From Candidatus Neomicrothrix sp. UBA7884 (GTDB taxonomy: Bacteria > Actinomycetota > Acidimicrobiia > Acidimicrobiales > MedAcidi-G1): a stretch of DNA of 30,685 nucleotides. Shown here one piece after another: positions 15,372-22,597 of this stretch. Position 1 is the stretch's first letter. The number at the start of each line of letters is the position of its first letter. The notes under the pieces were generated by a model that was not told the DNA's origin, did not search any database, and was given only the letters and a program-made list of their open reading frames with translations. Position numbers and translations under genes: made by a program. Location: contig DLRQ01000069.1 of the NCBI GenBank assembly GCA_002501135.1, positions 1-30,685 on the forward strand. The letters run 5' to 3'.

Positions 15372-16166
15372 TCAGGTACCGCCCAGTTCCCGGGATCGTT
15401 CGCTAGCGGCCGATACCACCGCTGCGACCAGCCCCGAAAAGTCAGCCTCTTCGAACACGGCTATTCCTGCAGCGGTAGTCCCGCCCTTGGATGTGACGTT
15501 CTGGCGCAGCGCCGACGGCGGGGAATCGGACCTACGCAGCAGGGTTGCGGCACCGATCAGCATCTGTTCGGTGAGCACCGTGGCGGTCTCATGTGGAAGG
15601 CCCTCGGCGATACCGGCATCGATGAGGGCTTCGGCCAGCAAGAACAGGTAGGCGGGTCCCGACCCGGAGAGCCCGGTGACGGCATCCATCATCGGTTCGT
15701 CCACGACCACGACCGTTCCGACGGCCGACAGGATCTCTGATGCCCAACGGAGGTCCCCGTCGCCGGCGTTCGTGCCGGCTGCGACTGCTGCGGCACCCTC
15801 GCCGACAAGCGACGGGGTGTTGGGCATTGCACGCACCACGGCTGCTCCGGCGCCGAGATCCTCTTCGAGGGTGTCCAGCCGGACCCCCGCAGCAATCGAG
15901 AGAACCCTGCCCACGCCAGCCGCAGTGAGCGCGGCACACACCGCCGCCACGATGTGTGGCTTGACGGCGATCAGGGCATCAACACCGTTCAGTGGCTCTG
16001 CGCCACAGGTCAGCCCAGGGACAGACGACTCCAGTTCGATTCGGCGGTCGGCATCGGGTTCCACGACGTGGATCTCGCCGGCTGTGGCCCATCCCGATGC
16101 CACGAGGCCCCCCACGAGGGCCTCACCCATCTGGCCACCACCTATCACCTGCAGGCGCATCGTCAC
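15372..16166 (-). CDS. proC: Pyrroline-5-carboxylate reductase
   Basis: ProC catalyses the last step of proline synthesis, reducing pyrroline-5-carboxylate with NAD(P)H. It opens with the Rossmann motif VIGGGQMGEALVGGL and carries the family signature TGLSGSGPAYLFLLAEALIDAG in its C-terminal helical domain. From GTG 16166 it has 264 residues, the usual length. ATG 16160, two codons later, is an alternative. I prefer the GTG because TAGGTT lies seven bases before it and no Shine-Dalgarno is present. That hexamer overlaps the stop of the MFS gene ten bases upstream. It is followed two bases later by the SAM hydrolase gene. Confidence 0.94.
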   Translation of the reverse strand: MTMRLQVIGGGQMGEALVGGLVASGWATAGEIHVVEPDADRRIELESSVPGLTCGAEPLNGVDALIAVKPHIVAAVCAALTAAGVGRVLSIAAGVRLDTLEEDLGAGAAVVRAMPNTPSLVGEGAAAVAAGTNAGDGDLRWASEILSAVGTVVVVDEPMMDAVTGLSGSGPAYLFLLAEALIDAGIAEGLPHETATVLTEQMLIGAATLLRRSDSPPSALRQNVTSKGGTTAAGIAVFEEADFSGLVAAVVSAASERSRELGGT

Positions 16167-16173
16167 GGGGTGG

Positions 16174-16179
16174 AACCTA
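16174..16179 (-). promoter_or_regulatory. -10 element of a leaderless proC promoter
   Basis: TAGGTT contains the stop codon of the upstream MFS gene (TAG, 16179-16177) and lies seven bases before GTG 16166. ProC may thus have its own promoter inside an apparent operon. Confidence 0.4.
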
Positions 16180-17367
16180 ACCGCTGAGTGTCGGCTGCCC
16201 GCCACCGTTTCGGGGAACAAGGGTGCGGGTCAGCGTGGCGATGACGCTGACGACGAAGAGTGCCAGTCCCGAGACGACCAGAACACTCCCGGTTGACCAG
16301 TAGGCGAGGGCCATGGTCACACCGATGGGTCCCACTGTCTGCCCGACGCGAGCTGCACCCACCCATGCCGCCAGGACCGCTGCCCTGAGGTGCTCTGGCG
16401 CCTCGTCGGCGACAAGGTCCTGCATGGTCGGGATGGTTAACCCCTCGGCCAGGCCATACAGAGCAGCGGCTACTACGAGAACCCAGAGCGATGCCACACC
16501 CATGATCACGAAAGTTCCTGCGAACACGAACATCCCCGTGTAGACCAGCCAACCACCATGGGCCCTGGCACGGGCTCTGGCGACCAGCAACGAGGACACG
16601 GTCGAGGAGAGTGCCGGGACCGCAGCGACGAGGCCCCGCTGGGTCGGGCCCAGGCCGAACTTCTGGTCCATGTGGATGGGCATGAGAGAGAGGAAGAGGC
16701 CAAAGATGAGGAGGAACACGATGGCGCCCAGCACGATCACCGTACCTGTGACCGGGCGGCGGACTTCTACAAGGGCCGCCCTGACCTGGTCGCGCACCTT
16801 CCCGGACTGGACCGGTTCATCGGCCACGAGGTGGAGTCCCACAAGGCCGGCCACCACGAGCGGTATCGCATATATGGCAAATACCCAGCGCCAGCCGAAC
16901 AGGTCCGTGATGCCGCCACCGAGTACCGGGTAGACGGCCACCGCAACCGTGATGACCGCCGAGTTCTGACCAATCAGTGCTGCCCGGTCCAGGCCATCCC
17001 AGTGGTCGACGATCAGCACCACGGCCAGATTGATGAGGCCGGCTGCCCCGACACCCTGAGCTATCCGTGCCGCCAGCAACCACCCGAGGGTTGGGCTGAA
17101 CCCGGCCGCCAGGCCGAACACACCGAAGATCACCAGGCACGGCAGGAGAATCCGACGCCGGCCGTACCGGTCGGCAAGGAAGCCGACTGCTGGTGCCACG
17201 AGGATCCCCGGTACCGCCCCGGCTGCGACAACCAGACCTGCCCGACTAATGGGATGGCCCAGGTCGCGGAGGATCTCCGGCGTTGAGCTGACGAGTACCG
17301 AGTTGCTGAGCAGCCCGCTTGCGGTAATCGCAAACACGAGAAGCCTCGAGGGCCGCATGTGGCTCAT
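16177..17367 (-). CDS. Major facilitator superfamily transporter (drug-exporter-like)
   Basis: This 396-residue protein has twelve predicted helices. The helix 2-3 loop (GFLADRYGRRRILLP) is the MFS signature, which with overall size and the PGILVAPAVG segment places it near the DHA1-type proton-coupled exporters. The substrate cannot be read from the sequence. ATG 17367 lies six bases after TAGGTT with no Shine-Dalgarno, so it is probably leaderless; an in-frame ATG three codons later is possible. It precedes proC by ten bases, but that looks like adjacency rather than shared function. Confidence 0.88.
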   Translation of the reverse strand: MSHMRPSRLLVFAITASGLLSNSVLVSSTPEILRDLGHPISRAGLVVAAGAVPGILVAPAVGFLADRYGRRRILLPCLVIFGVFGLAAGFSPTLGWLLAARIAQGVGAAGLINLAVVLIVDHWDGLDRAALIGQNSAVITVAVAVYPVLGGGITDLFGWRWVFAIYAIPLVVAGLVGLHLVADEPVQSGKVRDQVRAALVEVRRPVTGTVIVLGAIVFLLIFGLFLSLMPIHMDQKFGLGPTQRGLVAAVPALSSTVSSLLVARARARAHGGWLVYTGMFVFAGTFVIMGVASLWVLVVAAALYGLAEGLTIPTMQDLVADEAPEHLRAAVLAAWVGAARVGQTVGPIGVTMALAYWSTGSVLVVSGLALFVVSVIATLTRTLVPRNGGGQPTLSG

Positions 17368-17373
17368 TCGCCC

Positions 17374-17379
17374 AACCTA
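17374..17379 (-). promoter_or_regulatory. -10 element of a leaderless MFS promoter
   Basis: TAGGTT lies six bases before ATG 17367. The same hexamer precedes proC. Confidence 0.45.
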
Positions 17380-17426
17380 TGCCTGTCTGGATGACAGTCT
17401 CCAACCCTGCAGCCGGGCACCTGTCA

Positions 17427-17447
17427 CACACCTCCGCCGCAGGTGTG
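17427..17447. promoter_or_regulatory. Inverted repeat upstream of the MFS gene, possible operator
   Basis: CACACCT-ccgccgc-AGGTGTG is a perfect seven-base inverted repeat about 60 bases upstream of the predicted MFS transcription start. Efflux pumps are often controlled by local repressors, but no regulator gene is adjacent. The rest of the gap 17380-17557 holds no gene I can support. Its end at 17521-17560 is unusually A+T-rich for this window. Confidence 0.3.
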
Positions 17448-17557
17448 AGCCCGACGGCCTCTTCATCGGTGAACTCACTTCCCCGATCGAACCCCGGTGG
17501 TCGGCCGCCGGGCCTGCTTGTCAGGATAGATTGAAATTACATGAAATATAACAAAAC

Positions 17558-18079
17558 TTACGCTTCGGTCGAGCGGGTGGCAAAACCGATCCGCAGCGCC
17601 GAGTGAAAGCACCTCTCCACGGCATCCCACAAGGTCCCGAGGAGTCGATCAAGTTCCACTTCGTCGACCGTCGCTGCCGGGACAGCGCCGACAAGGTAGA
17701 CGGCGCCCTCTCCCCCCAGGCAAAACGCTGCCCCGACAAGTTGGCGGTTCCGCCGCAGAAGGTTCTCGAAGAAGCGCTGGTGGTTCTCCTCGGGGGCCGG
17801 CATCACGTAGGTCTCATAGTGGAGCATGCGTTGGCGCAGGGTGAACCAGATCGTGAAGGTGTCCTTGGAATCCCCGAGCACCCGAACGAACCAGCGGTAC
17901 TCGCCCGCCTTCGCCCCGGTGTCACGTTCAACCGCAGCCAGCAGCGATCCTCCGGCAAGGGTCCGGTCAAGCCACGAGTCAACGACGCCACGTACGACCT
18001 CGACCTCGACGCTGCTCAGCGGGTTCTCAGTCGGGGACGCTGCGCCCCTGTTCTCTTCGGCATGGGAGCCGGCAGCCAA
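17558..18079 (-). CDS. YbjN domain-containing protein
   Basis: This 173-residue protein has a type-III-secretion-chaperone-like fold, known as YbjN, of uncertain function. Characteristic segments are RWFVRVLGDSKDTFTIWFTL, MPAPEENHQRFFENLLRRN and AAFCLGGEGAVYLVGAVP, which resemble the protein encoded beside mshA in mycobacteria (Rv0487, from memory). It follows mshA by three bases. The start is TTG 18079, with no better ATG or GTG candidate nearby in frame. Its conserved place next to mshA suggests a link to mycothiol metabolism, but no role is established here. Confidence 0.85.
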   Translation of the reverse strand: MAAGSHAEENRGAASPTENPLSSVEVEVVRGVVDSWLDRTLAGGSLLAAVERDTGAKAGEYRWFVRVLGDSKDTFTIWFTLRQRMLHYETYVMPAPEENHQRFFENLLRRNRQLVGAAFCLGGEGAVYLVGAVPAATVDEVELDRLLGTLWDAVERCFHSALRIGFATRSTEA

Positions 18080-18082
18080 CGG

Positions 18083-19306
18083 TCAGGTGCAGTCCACGAG
18101 GGAGCGGGAGGCGAGGTCATCGCAGATCCGGTGCAGCCGCGACGCTGTGGCCGACCAAGTGTAGGACCACGACCGCTCCGCCGCAGCAGCGGCCATCTCG
18201 GTGGCCGAGGCCGGGTCGTCGAGCAGCGCTGCCACGTGGTCCGCGTAGTTGACGGGTTCGCGGCCCTCAACCAGGTAACCGGTGCGCCCGTGGTCGACGA
18301 GCGTCCGAAGGCCGCCAACGGCCGCTGCCACCACCGGGATCCCACAGGCCGCTGCTTCAAGGGCCACGAGGCCGAACGACTCGGAGCGGCTCGGCATGAC
18401 GAGGACGTCTGCCGCCCTGTACCAGGTGGAGAGGCTGTGGTGTGACTGTGGTGGCACGAAGTGCACGCGGTCGGTCAGCCCGAGGTCGCCGACGAGGCAT
18501 CTGATCCGGCGCTCCTCGACGGGTCCCTCACGGCCACTTGCGCCACCCACTACGACCAGGCGGGCATCGCCGCGGTCGAGCTTGGCGAGCGTGCGGACAG
18601 CCACGTCAACACCCTTAAGCGGCTGGATGCGTCCAACGAACAACAGGACCGGTCCGGGACCCAGGCCAACAGCATCGCGGGCCCCACCCTGGAATCCGGG
18701 GCTGAAAAAGGCGTGGTCGACACCGGGAGGCACGACCTCGATTCGGGAGGGATCGGCACCATAGAGGTTGACCAACTGGTGGACCTCTTCTTCGCTGTTG
18801 GCCAGGATCACGTCGGAACATGCAATGACCTCAGCTTCGGCGTCGAGGCGTCGCTGGGGCTCCTGGTCTCCGGTCTCGGCCTTTACGCGGGCGAGGGTGT
18901 GGAACACCGTCGTCAGCGGAAGTTCCAGCTCATGCTTGAGCCGGTGCCCGGCAACGCCACTCAGCCAGTAGTTGGCGAGCAGGCCGTCGTACCCGTTTCC
19001 ATCGAGCTCAGTGGCGATGAGCCTTTTAGCGACCTCATCGGCGAACTCGTCGACCACGCCGGGCAGTTCCTCTTTGGCAAGGTCGAACGGGCCCGCCTCG
19101 ATATGGACCACCGTCACGCCGGGTTCCACCTCGACGGTCTCGGGTGGCGTCGGGTCGGACCTGCGAACGAATACTGTTGCCTCGCCACCCGCCTGGGCGA
19201 GAGCGGAGACGAGCTCGCGTACGTATACGTTCATGCCGCCACCGTCGCCTGAGCCGGGTTGAACGAGTGGGGACGTGTGAAGTGAGAGGACCGCTATTCG
19301 ACGCAT
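18083..19306 (-). CDS. mshA: D-inositol-3-phosphate glycosyltransferase MshA
   Basis: MshA transfers N-acetylglucosamine from UDP-GlcNAc to inositol-3-phosphate, the first step of mycothiol synthesis. It is a GT-B enzyme of 407 residues. The N-terminal domain begins VLSLHTSPLVQPGSGDGGGM and contains YWLSGVAG. The C-terminal domain has VPPGVDHAFFSPG, FVGRIQPLKGVD and the nucleotide-sugar motif SRSESFGLVALEAAACGIPV with the ExxxxxxE glutamates. The N-terminus and synteny with YbjN separate it from sucrose synthase-like relatives. ATG 19306 lies three bases after the stop of a MoaD-like gene. Confidence 0.92.
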   Translation of the reverse strand: MRRIAVLSLHTSPLVQPGSGDGGGMNVYVRELVSALAQAGGEATVFVRRSDPTPPETVEVEPGVTVVHIEAGPFDLAKEELPGVVDEFADEVAKRLIATELDGNGYDGLLANYWLSGVAGHRLKHELELPLTTVFHTLARVKAETGDQEPQRRLDAEAEVIACSDVILANSEEEVHQLVNLYGADPSRIEVVPPGVDHAFFSPGFQGGARDAVGLGPGPVLLFVGRIQPLKGVDVAVRTLAKLDRGDARLVVVGGASGREGPVEERRIRCLVGDLGLTDRVHFVPPQSHHSLSTWYRAADVLVMPSRSESFGLVALEAAACGIPVVAAAVGGLRTLVDHGRTGYLVEGREPVNYADHVAALLDDPASATEMAAAAAERSWSYTWSATASRLHRICDDLASRSLVDCT

Positions 19307-19309
19307 GGC

Positions 19310-19546
19310 TCAGCCCCCCGACACGGGAGGGAGGATGGCCACCTCGTCGGATTCGGTGACGTGGTCGGCCGCTGCAGCAGGCTCGCCATTCAGCCAGATT
19401 CCACATGTCTCCAACTGGTTGGCGAACGTGGGCCCGTACAGGCTGCGTGCAGCATCGACGATCTCGCCGACGGTGGAGCCTGACATTTCGGTCCGACCGG
19501 TACCGGCGGCCACGCGGACTGAGGCGAACAAGCGCAGTACTGCCAT
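19310..19546 (-). CDS. MoaD/ThiS-family sulfur-carrier-like protein
   Basis: This 78-residue protein has a beta-grasp, ubiquitin-like pattern: it opens VLRLFASVRVAAGTG, contains GIWLNGEPA, then EVAILPPVSGG. The C-terminal Gly-Gly is the thiocarboxylation site of MoaD and ThiS. MoaD would supply sulfur for molybdopterin, but no MoaE or E1-like activating enzyme is in the window. The gene sits three bases before mshA and probably shares its transcript. ATG 19546 lies six bases after TACACT, so it is likely leaderless. It could serve molybdopterin synthesis, another sulfur transfer or protein tagging. Confidence 0.82.
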   Translation of the reverse strand: MAVLRLFASVRVAAGTGRTEMSGSTVGEIVDAARSLYGPTFANQLETCGIWLNGEPAAAADHVTESDEVAILPPVSGG

Positions 19547-19552
19547 CCGGTA

Positions 19553-19558
19553 AGTGTA
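19553..19558 (-). promoter_or_regulatory. -10 element of the moaD-like/mshA operon
   Basis: TACACT lies six bases before ATG 19546, indicating a leaderless start for the MoaD-like, mshA and YbjN genes. Confidence 0.5.
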
Positions 19559-19601
19559 GGTAGGTCGTAGCCGAGGTCCCGAGGTCGGGCGAACGGGCGG
19601 G

Positions 19602-19607
19602 TACCGT
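19602..19607 (+). promoter_or_regulatory. -10 element of a leaderless promoter
   Basis: TACCGT lies eight bases before GTG 19616, the same hexamer and spacing as for the gene at 13716. Confidence 0.45.
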
Positions 19608-19615
19608 CAACCCTC

Positions 19616-20206
19616 GTGACAAGCCTCCTCCTAGTCCGCCACGGCCAGTCCGAGTGGAATGCGGTCGGGCGCTGGCAGGGCCGGGCCGACCCACCGCTCA
19701 CCGACCTCGGCAGAAGCAACGCCGTGCTGGCCGGACGCTCGAAACACCTGGGGGTCTTTGATGCAGTTATCTCATCGCCCCTGGAACGGGCACTTGACAC
19801 TGCGGTGACCCTGGCTGATGCGATTGGCGTCGGACCCGTTCTCAGTGACGCTGACCTGATGGAACGTGATGCCGGGCCCTGGCAGGGACTGACCCGGGAC
19901 GAGATCGAGACAGGTTGGCCGGGAATGCTCGACTCGGGTCGGCGGCCCGACGGATACGAACACGACGACACCATGTTGATCCGGGTCACCGCCTCACTCT
20001 CCCGGCTCGAGGCCAGGGCCGGCGAAGGCACGGTTCTGGTGGTCACACACGCCGGGGTGATCTACGCCCTGGAGGCTGCCTGTGGCGAACCGTGGGAGCG
20101 GCTGTCAAACCTGGGTGGACGTTGGGTGGATTTCAGTGACGGCCGGGTGTCGTTGGGTCCGCGGGTTCAACTTGTCGAGGATGCACCGGTTCCGGACCTG
20201 CTCTGA
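19616..20206 (+). CDS. Histidine phosphatase family protein (phosphoglycerate-mutase-like)
   Basis: The 196-residue protein contains LLVRHGQSEWN with the phosphate-accepting H9, SSPLERALDTA with the conserved Arg, a Glu in MERDAGPWQG, and VVTHAGVIYAL with the second catalytic His. At under 200 residues it fits broad-specificity phosphatases of the cofactor-dependent mutase family better than true glycolytic phosphoglycerate mutase, which is around 250. The start is GTG 19616. It is divergent from the mshA operon with only 69 bases between. Its substrate is not known. Confidence 0.88.
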   Translation: MTSLLLVRHGQSEWNAVGRWQGRADPPLTDLGRSNAVLAGRSKHLGVFDAVISSPLERALDTAVTLADAIGVGPVLSDADLMERDAGPWQGLTRDEIETGWPGMLDSGRRPDGYEHDDTMLIRVTASLSRLEARAGEGTVLVVTHAGVIYALEAACGEPWERLSNLGGRWVDFSDGRVSLGPRVQLVEDAPVPDLL

Positions 20207-20214
20207 GGGTGCCT

Positions 20215-20418
20215 TCAGGCTTCGGTGCCCCCGAGCCCGGCGATCATCTCATCGGCGACATCGAGGTTGCCTGAGTCAACCTGGTCCATCGCCGCTTCGA
20301 TGACGGCCGTGTCTGCCTCGAGCCTGCTCAGCTCGACCTCTTCCTCAGATGCCTCGGCCGCCGGAACATCGGGCTCAGGGTCGGACACAGGTTCGTCGAT
20401 GGTGGCCGGATCTGTCAC
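20215..20418 (-). CDS. Small acidic helical protein, unknown function
   Basis: This 67-residue protein has an acidic, proline-rich first third and a helical remainder. The segment LSRLEADTAVIEAAMDQVDS faintly recalls the coiled-coil arm of TraR/DksA proteins, but the zinc-binding cysteines are absent, so I do not assign that family. The GTG start at 20418 lies seven bases after TACCCT, and the gene is divergent from yaaA with 23 bases between start codons. It converges with the phosphatase gene, eight bases apart. Support for coding is the length, promoter geometry and compact packing. Confidence 0.6.
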   Translation of the reverse strand: MTDPATIDEPVSDPEPDVPAAEASEEEVELSRLEADTAVIEAAMDQVDSGNLDVADEMIAGLGGTEA

Positions 20419-20425
20419 GGCGGCG

Positions 20426-20435
20426 AGGGTACCGT
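20426..20435. promoter_or_regulatory. Overlapping divergent -10 elements (bidirectional promoter)
   Basis: The sequence AGGGTACCGT contains TACCCT on the minus strand (20431-20426) and TACCGT on the plus strand (20430-20435), sharing a TA step. The first lies seven bases before GTG 20418 and the second six bases before ATG 20442. Both genes lack Shine-Dalgarno sites. Two RNA polymerases could not open this DNA at once, so the promoters should compete. Confidence 0.5.
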
Positions 20436-20441
20436 CGCCGG

Positions 20442-21227
20442 ATGCCCTCGCCGCTCATCCTGCTACCTCCCTCTGAGGGAAAGGCCGCCGGTGGCGACGG
20501 TGTTCCGTGGAACGAGGCCAGCCAGTCCTTTCCCGAACTGGCCGGTCCGCGTGAAGAGGTAGTTGCTGCACTCGTCCGGGCGATGAGGGGATCAATCGAT
20601 GCACGGTCGAAGATCCTCGGTGTCGGTGCTGCCAGGACAACTGAGGCGACGGCCACCAACCTGGCTGTCGGGTCGGCACCCACCCTTCCGGCGATCGGTC
20701 GCTACACGGGTGTCCTCTACGACGCGCTCGACTACCCGTCTCTCCCGGCGCCTCTTCGGCGCCAGGTCGACAGACAGGTGCTCATCTTCTCCGGTCTCTG
20801 GGGTGTGGTTCGGCCTACGGATCCGATTCCCGACTACAAGTTGAAGATGGGAGCCTCGCTGCCGGGCTTTGGTAAGCCGGCCCGCTTCTGGAAGCCCCTC
20901 CTGACCCATGAGTTGACCGATGCCGAGGTGGTCTGGGACCTCCTTCCCAACGAACACTCAGCAGCGTGGGATCCGACCGTGGTGCGTCGACGCATGAGGG
21001 TGCGGTTCCTGGACGACATTGAGAAAGACGGCGGGCGTCGCCTGGTGGCGGTGTCGCACTGGAACAAGCTCCTGAAGGGGTCGCTCGTCAGGTTCGTGGT
21101 CAGGAACCAGGCTGACGATCCCGGACAACTGGTGGACTTTGAGCACCCCGAGGGCTACGTGTACGACCCGTCTCTGACGGTCACCACAGGTCGAACCACC
21201 GAGCTCTCGCTGATCTCACGCAGGTAG
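20442..21227 (+). CDS. yaaA: YaaA family peroxide-stress protein
   Basis: This 261-residue protein belongs to the YaaA (DUF328) family. In Escherichia coli YaaA limits free iron and DNA damage under peroxide stress. Family features are the N-terminal LILLPPSEGKA, LIFSGLWGVVRPTDPIPDYKL in the middle and the C-terminal basic region. The molecular activity is not settled in the family. ATG 20442 lies six bases after TACCGT; the longer in-frame reading upstream runs antisense to the neighbouring small gene and is rejected. It converges with the lactone oxidase gene. Confidence 0.9.
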   Translation: MPSPLILLPPSEGKAAGGDGVPWNEASQSFPELAGPREEVVAALVRAMRGSIDARSKILGVGAARTTEATATNLAVGSAPTLPAIGRYTGVLYDALDYPSLPAPLRRQVDRQVLIFSGLWGVVRPTDPIPDYKLKMGASLPGFGKPARFWKPLLTHELTDAEVVWDLLPNEHSAAWDPTVVRRRMRVRFLDDIEKDGGRRLVAVSHWNKLLKGSLVRFVVRNQADDPGQLVDFEHPEGYVYDPSLTVTTGRTTELSLISRR

Positions 21228-21255
21228 GGGTGACCGGCTGACCCGGGGCCCATGC

Positions 21256-22593
21256 TCAACTGCCGAGCACCCGGTCCAGGTAATCGTTGGTGAACCTGCC
21301 GGTGGGGTCCAGGCGCCTGCGGGCCGCCTGGAACCGGTACCACTGGGGGTAGCGGCCGCCCAGGGAATCTGACGTCTGGAAGTGCAGCTTTCCCCAGTGG
21401 GGTCTGCCGCCGTAGTCGTCCATGATTTCCTCGACTCCCCTGAAGTAGTCCTCGTAGGGGGTGCGTCTGAAGACGTGCACGGCGATGTAGGCGGTGGGAC
21501 GTCCAAATGAGGTGCTGAGCGGAATCTGGTCGGGGCCGAGGATCCGGTACTCGATTGGGAAGCTGATGGGACGCCCGAGGTTCGAGACGAGGTCCATGAC
21601 CCGGCGGAGCACCTCGATCCCGTGCTCGGCGGGTACCCCGTACTCCATTTCGTAGAAGCGCACCCGGCGGGGGCTGGCGAAGACTTCGTAGCTGGTGGTC
21701 AGGTACTCGGCCCGGTCGCCTTCTGTTGCAACGAGGCCGTTCAGGCGCGGGATCAGCGACGGTGCCATCCGACCTATGTGGTTGAAGGCACCGAAGGCGG
21801 CGTTCTCCATGAGTTCCTTGTTCTTGAAGCGATTCCACCGGCGTCGCAGGGCGTGCCGGCGGTTCCTCGGAGGAGGTGGTGCATCGGTGGTACGGGTGTT
21901 GCGCTTGCGCATTGCAAGGTCGGTGTGGGGCATCCAGAAGAACTCGATGTGGTCCGTGTTCCCTGCCATCTCGTCGAACGAGTCGAGCACCTCGTCTGCT
22001 GGCAGGATCTCTTCGACCGCGTGCAGGTTGAAGGCGGGTACACACTGGAGGGTCACCTGGGTGAGGATGCCCAGGGCTCCCAGCCCTACCCGGGCAACCT
22101 CGAGGAGGTCGGGATCGTCATTCGGGCCGAGCACGACAACTGTTCCGTCACCTGAAACGAGCCGCATGCCGACGACACCTGCGGCGATGCTCGAGAAACC
22201 GAGTCCGGTGCCGTGGGTTGACGTTGCGATGGCGCCGGCAACCGACTGGTAGGCGATGTCGCCCAGATTCGGCATGGCGAGGCCGGCTTCGTGGAGCTGG
22301 GGGTTCAGGTTAAACAACCTGGCACCTGCCTCGACCCTCACCTGGCCGGTGTCGTGGTCGATCCCGACCACGGCTCCCATGTCGTCGAGCGTGACGAGCA
22401 CGTCGTCTGTCCTGGCAATGGGCGTAAAGGAATGGCCCGCACCGACCACCTTGACCCGACGGCCATCGGCTACGGCAGCCTTCACCAGTGCGACGACGTC
22501 GGCCTCACTTCGGGGATGTTCGATCCTTGACGGGGTGGAGCGCTGGTTGCCGGCCCAGTTGCTCCATGATCCGTCGGAGTTGATGCCACTCAC
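21256..22593 (-). CDS. FAD-linked sugar-1,4-lactone oxidase (arabinonolactone/gulonolactone type)
   Basis: This 445-residue enzyme of the vanillyl-alcohol-oxidase superfamily has an FAD-binding domain (about 15-175) with H54 in VVGAGHSFTPIA, the usual site of covalent FAD attachment. IATSTHGTGLG follows. The C-terminal ALO domain ends with RPHWGKLH, a conserved substrate-site motif. Relatives oxidise arabinono-, gulono- or galactonolactones or act as dehydrogenases, and bacterial ones may oxidise alditols. The GTG start at 22593 is four bases after the preceding stop. It is the last gene of an operon with a D-amino-acid lyase and an SDR fusion. Confidence 0.88.
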   Translation of the reverse strand: MSGINSDGSWSNWAGNQRSTPSRIEHPRSEADVVALVKAAVADGRRVKVVGAGHSFTPIARTDDVLVTLDDMGAVVGIDHDTGQVRVEAGARLFNLNPQLHEAGLAMPNLGDIAYQSVAGAIATSTHGTGLGFSSIAAGVVGMRLVSGDGTVVVLGPNDDPDLLEVARVGLGALGILTQVTLQCVPAFNLHAVEEILPADEVLDSFDEMAGNTDHIEFFWMPHTDLAMRKRNTRTTDAPPPPRNRRHALRRRWNRFKNKELMENAAFGAFNHIGRMAPSLIPRLNGLVATEGDRAEYLTTSYEVFASPRRVRFYEMEYGVPAEHGIEVLRRVMDLVSNLGRPISFPIEYRILGPDQIPLSTSFGRPTAYIAVHVFRRTPYEDYFRGVEEIMDDYGGRPHWGKLHFQTSDSLGGRYPQWYRFQAARRRLDPTGRFTNDYLDRVLGS

Positions 22594-22597
22594 GGGC

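Noticed and set aside
17481..17500. tRNA T-loop-like sequence (GGTTCGATC on the minus strand)
   Set aside because: The flanking bases do not form the T stem, and no acceptor or anticodon arms are found.
17541..17606. 21-codon rightward ORF starting ATGAAATATAAC
   Set aside because: It has no ribosome site or promoter, and its second half is antisense to the end of the YbjN gene.
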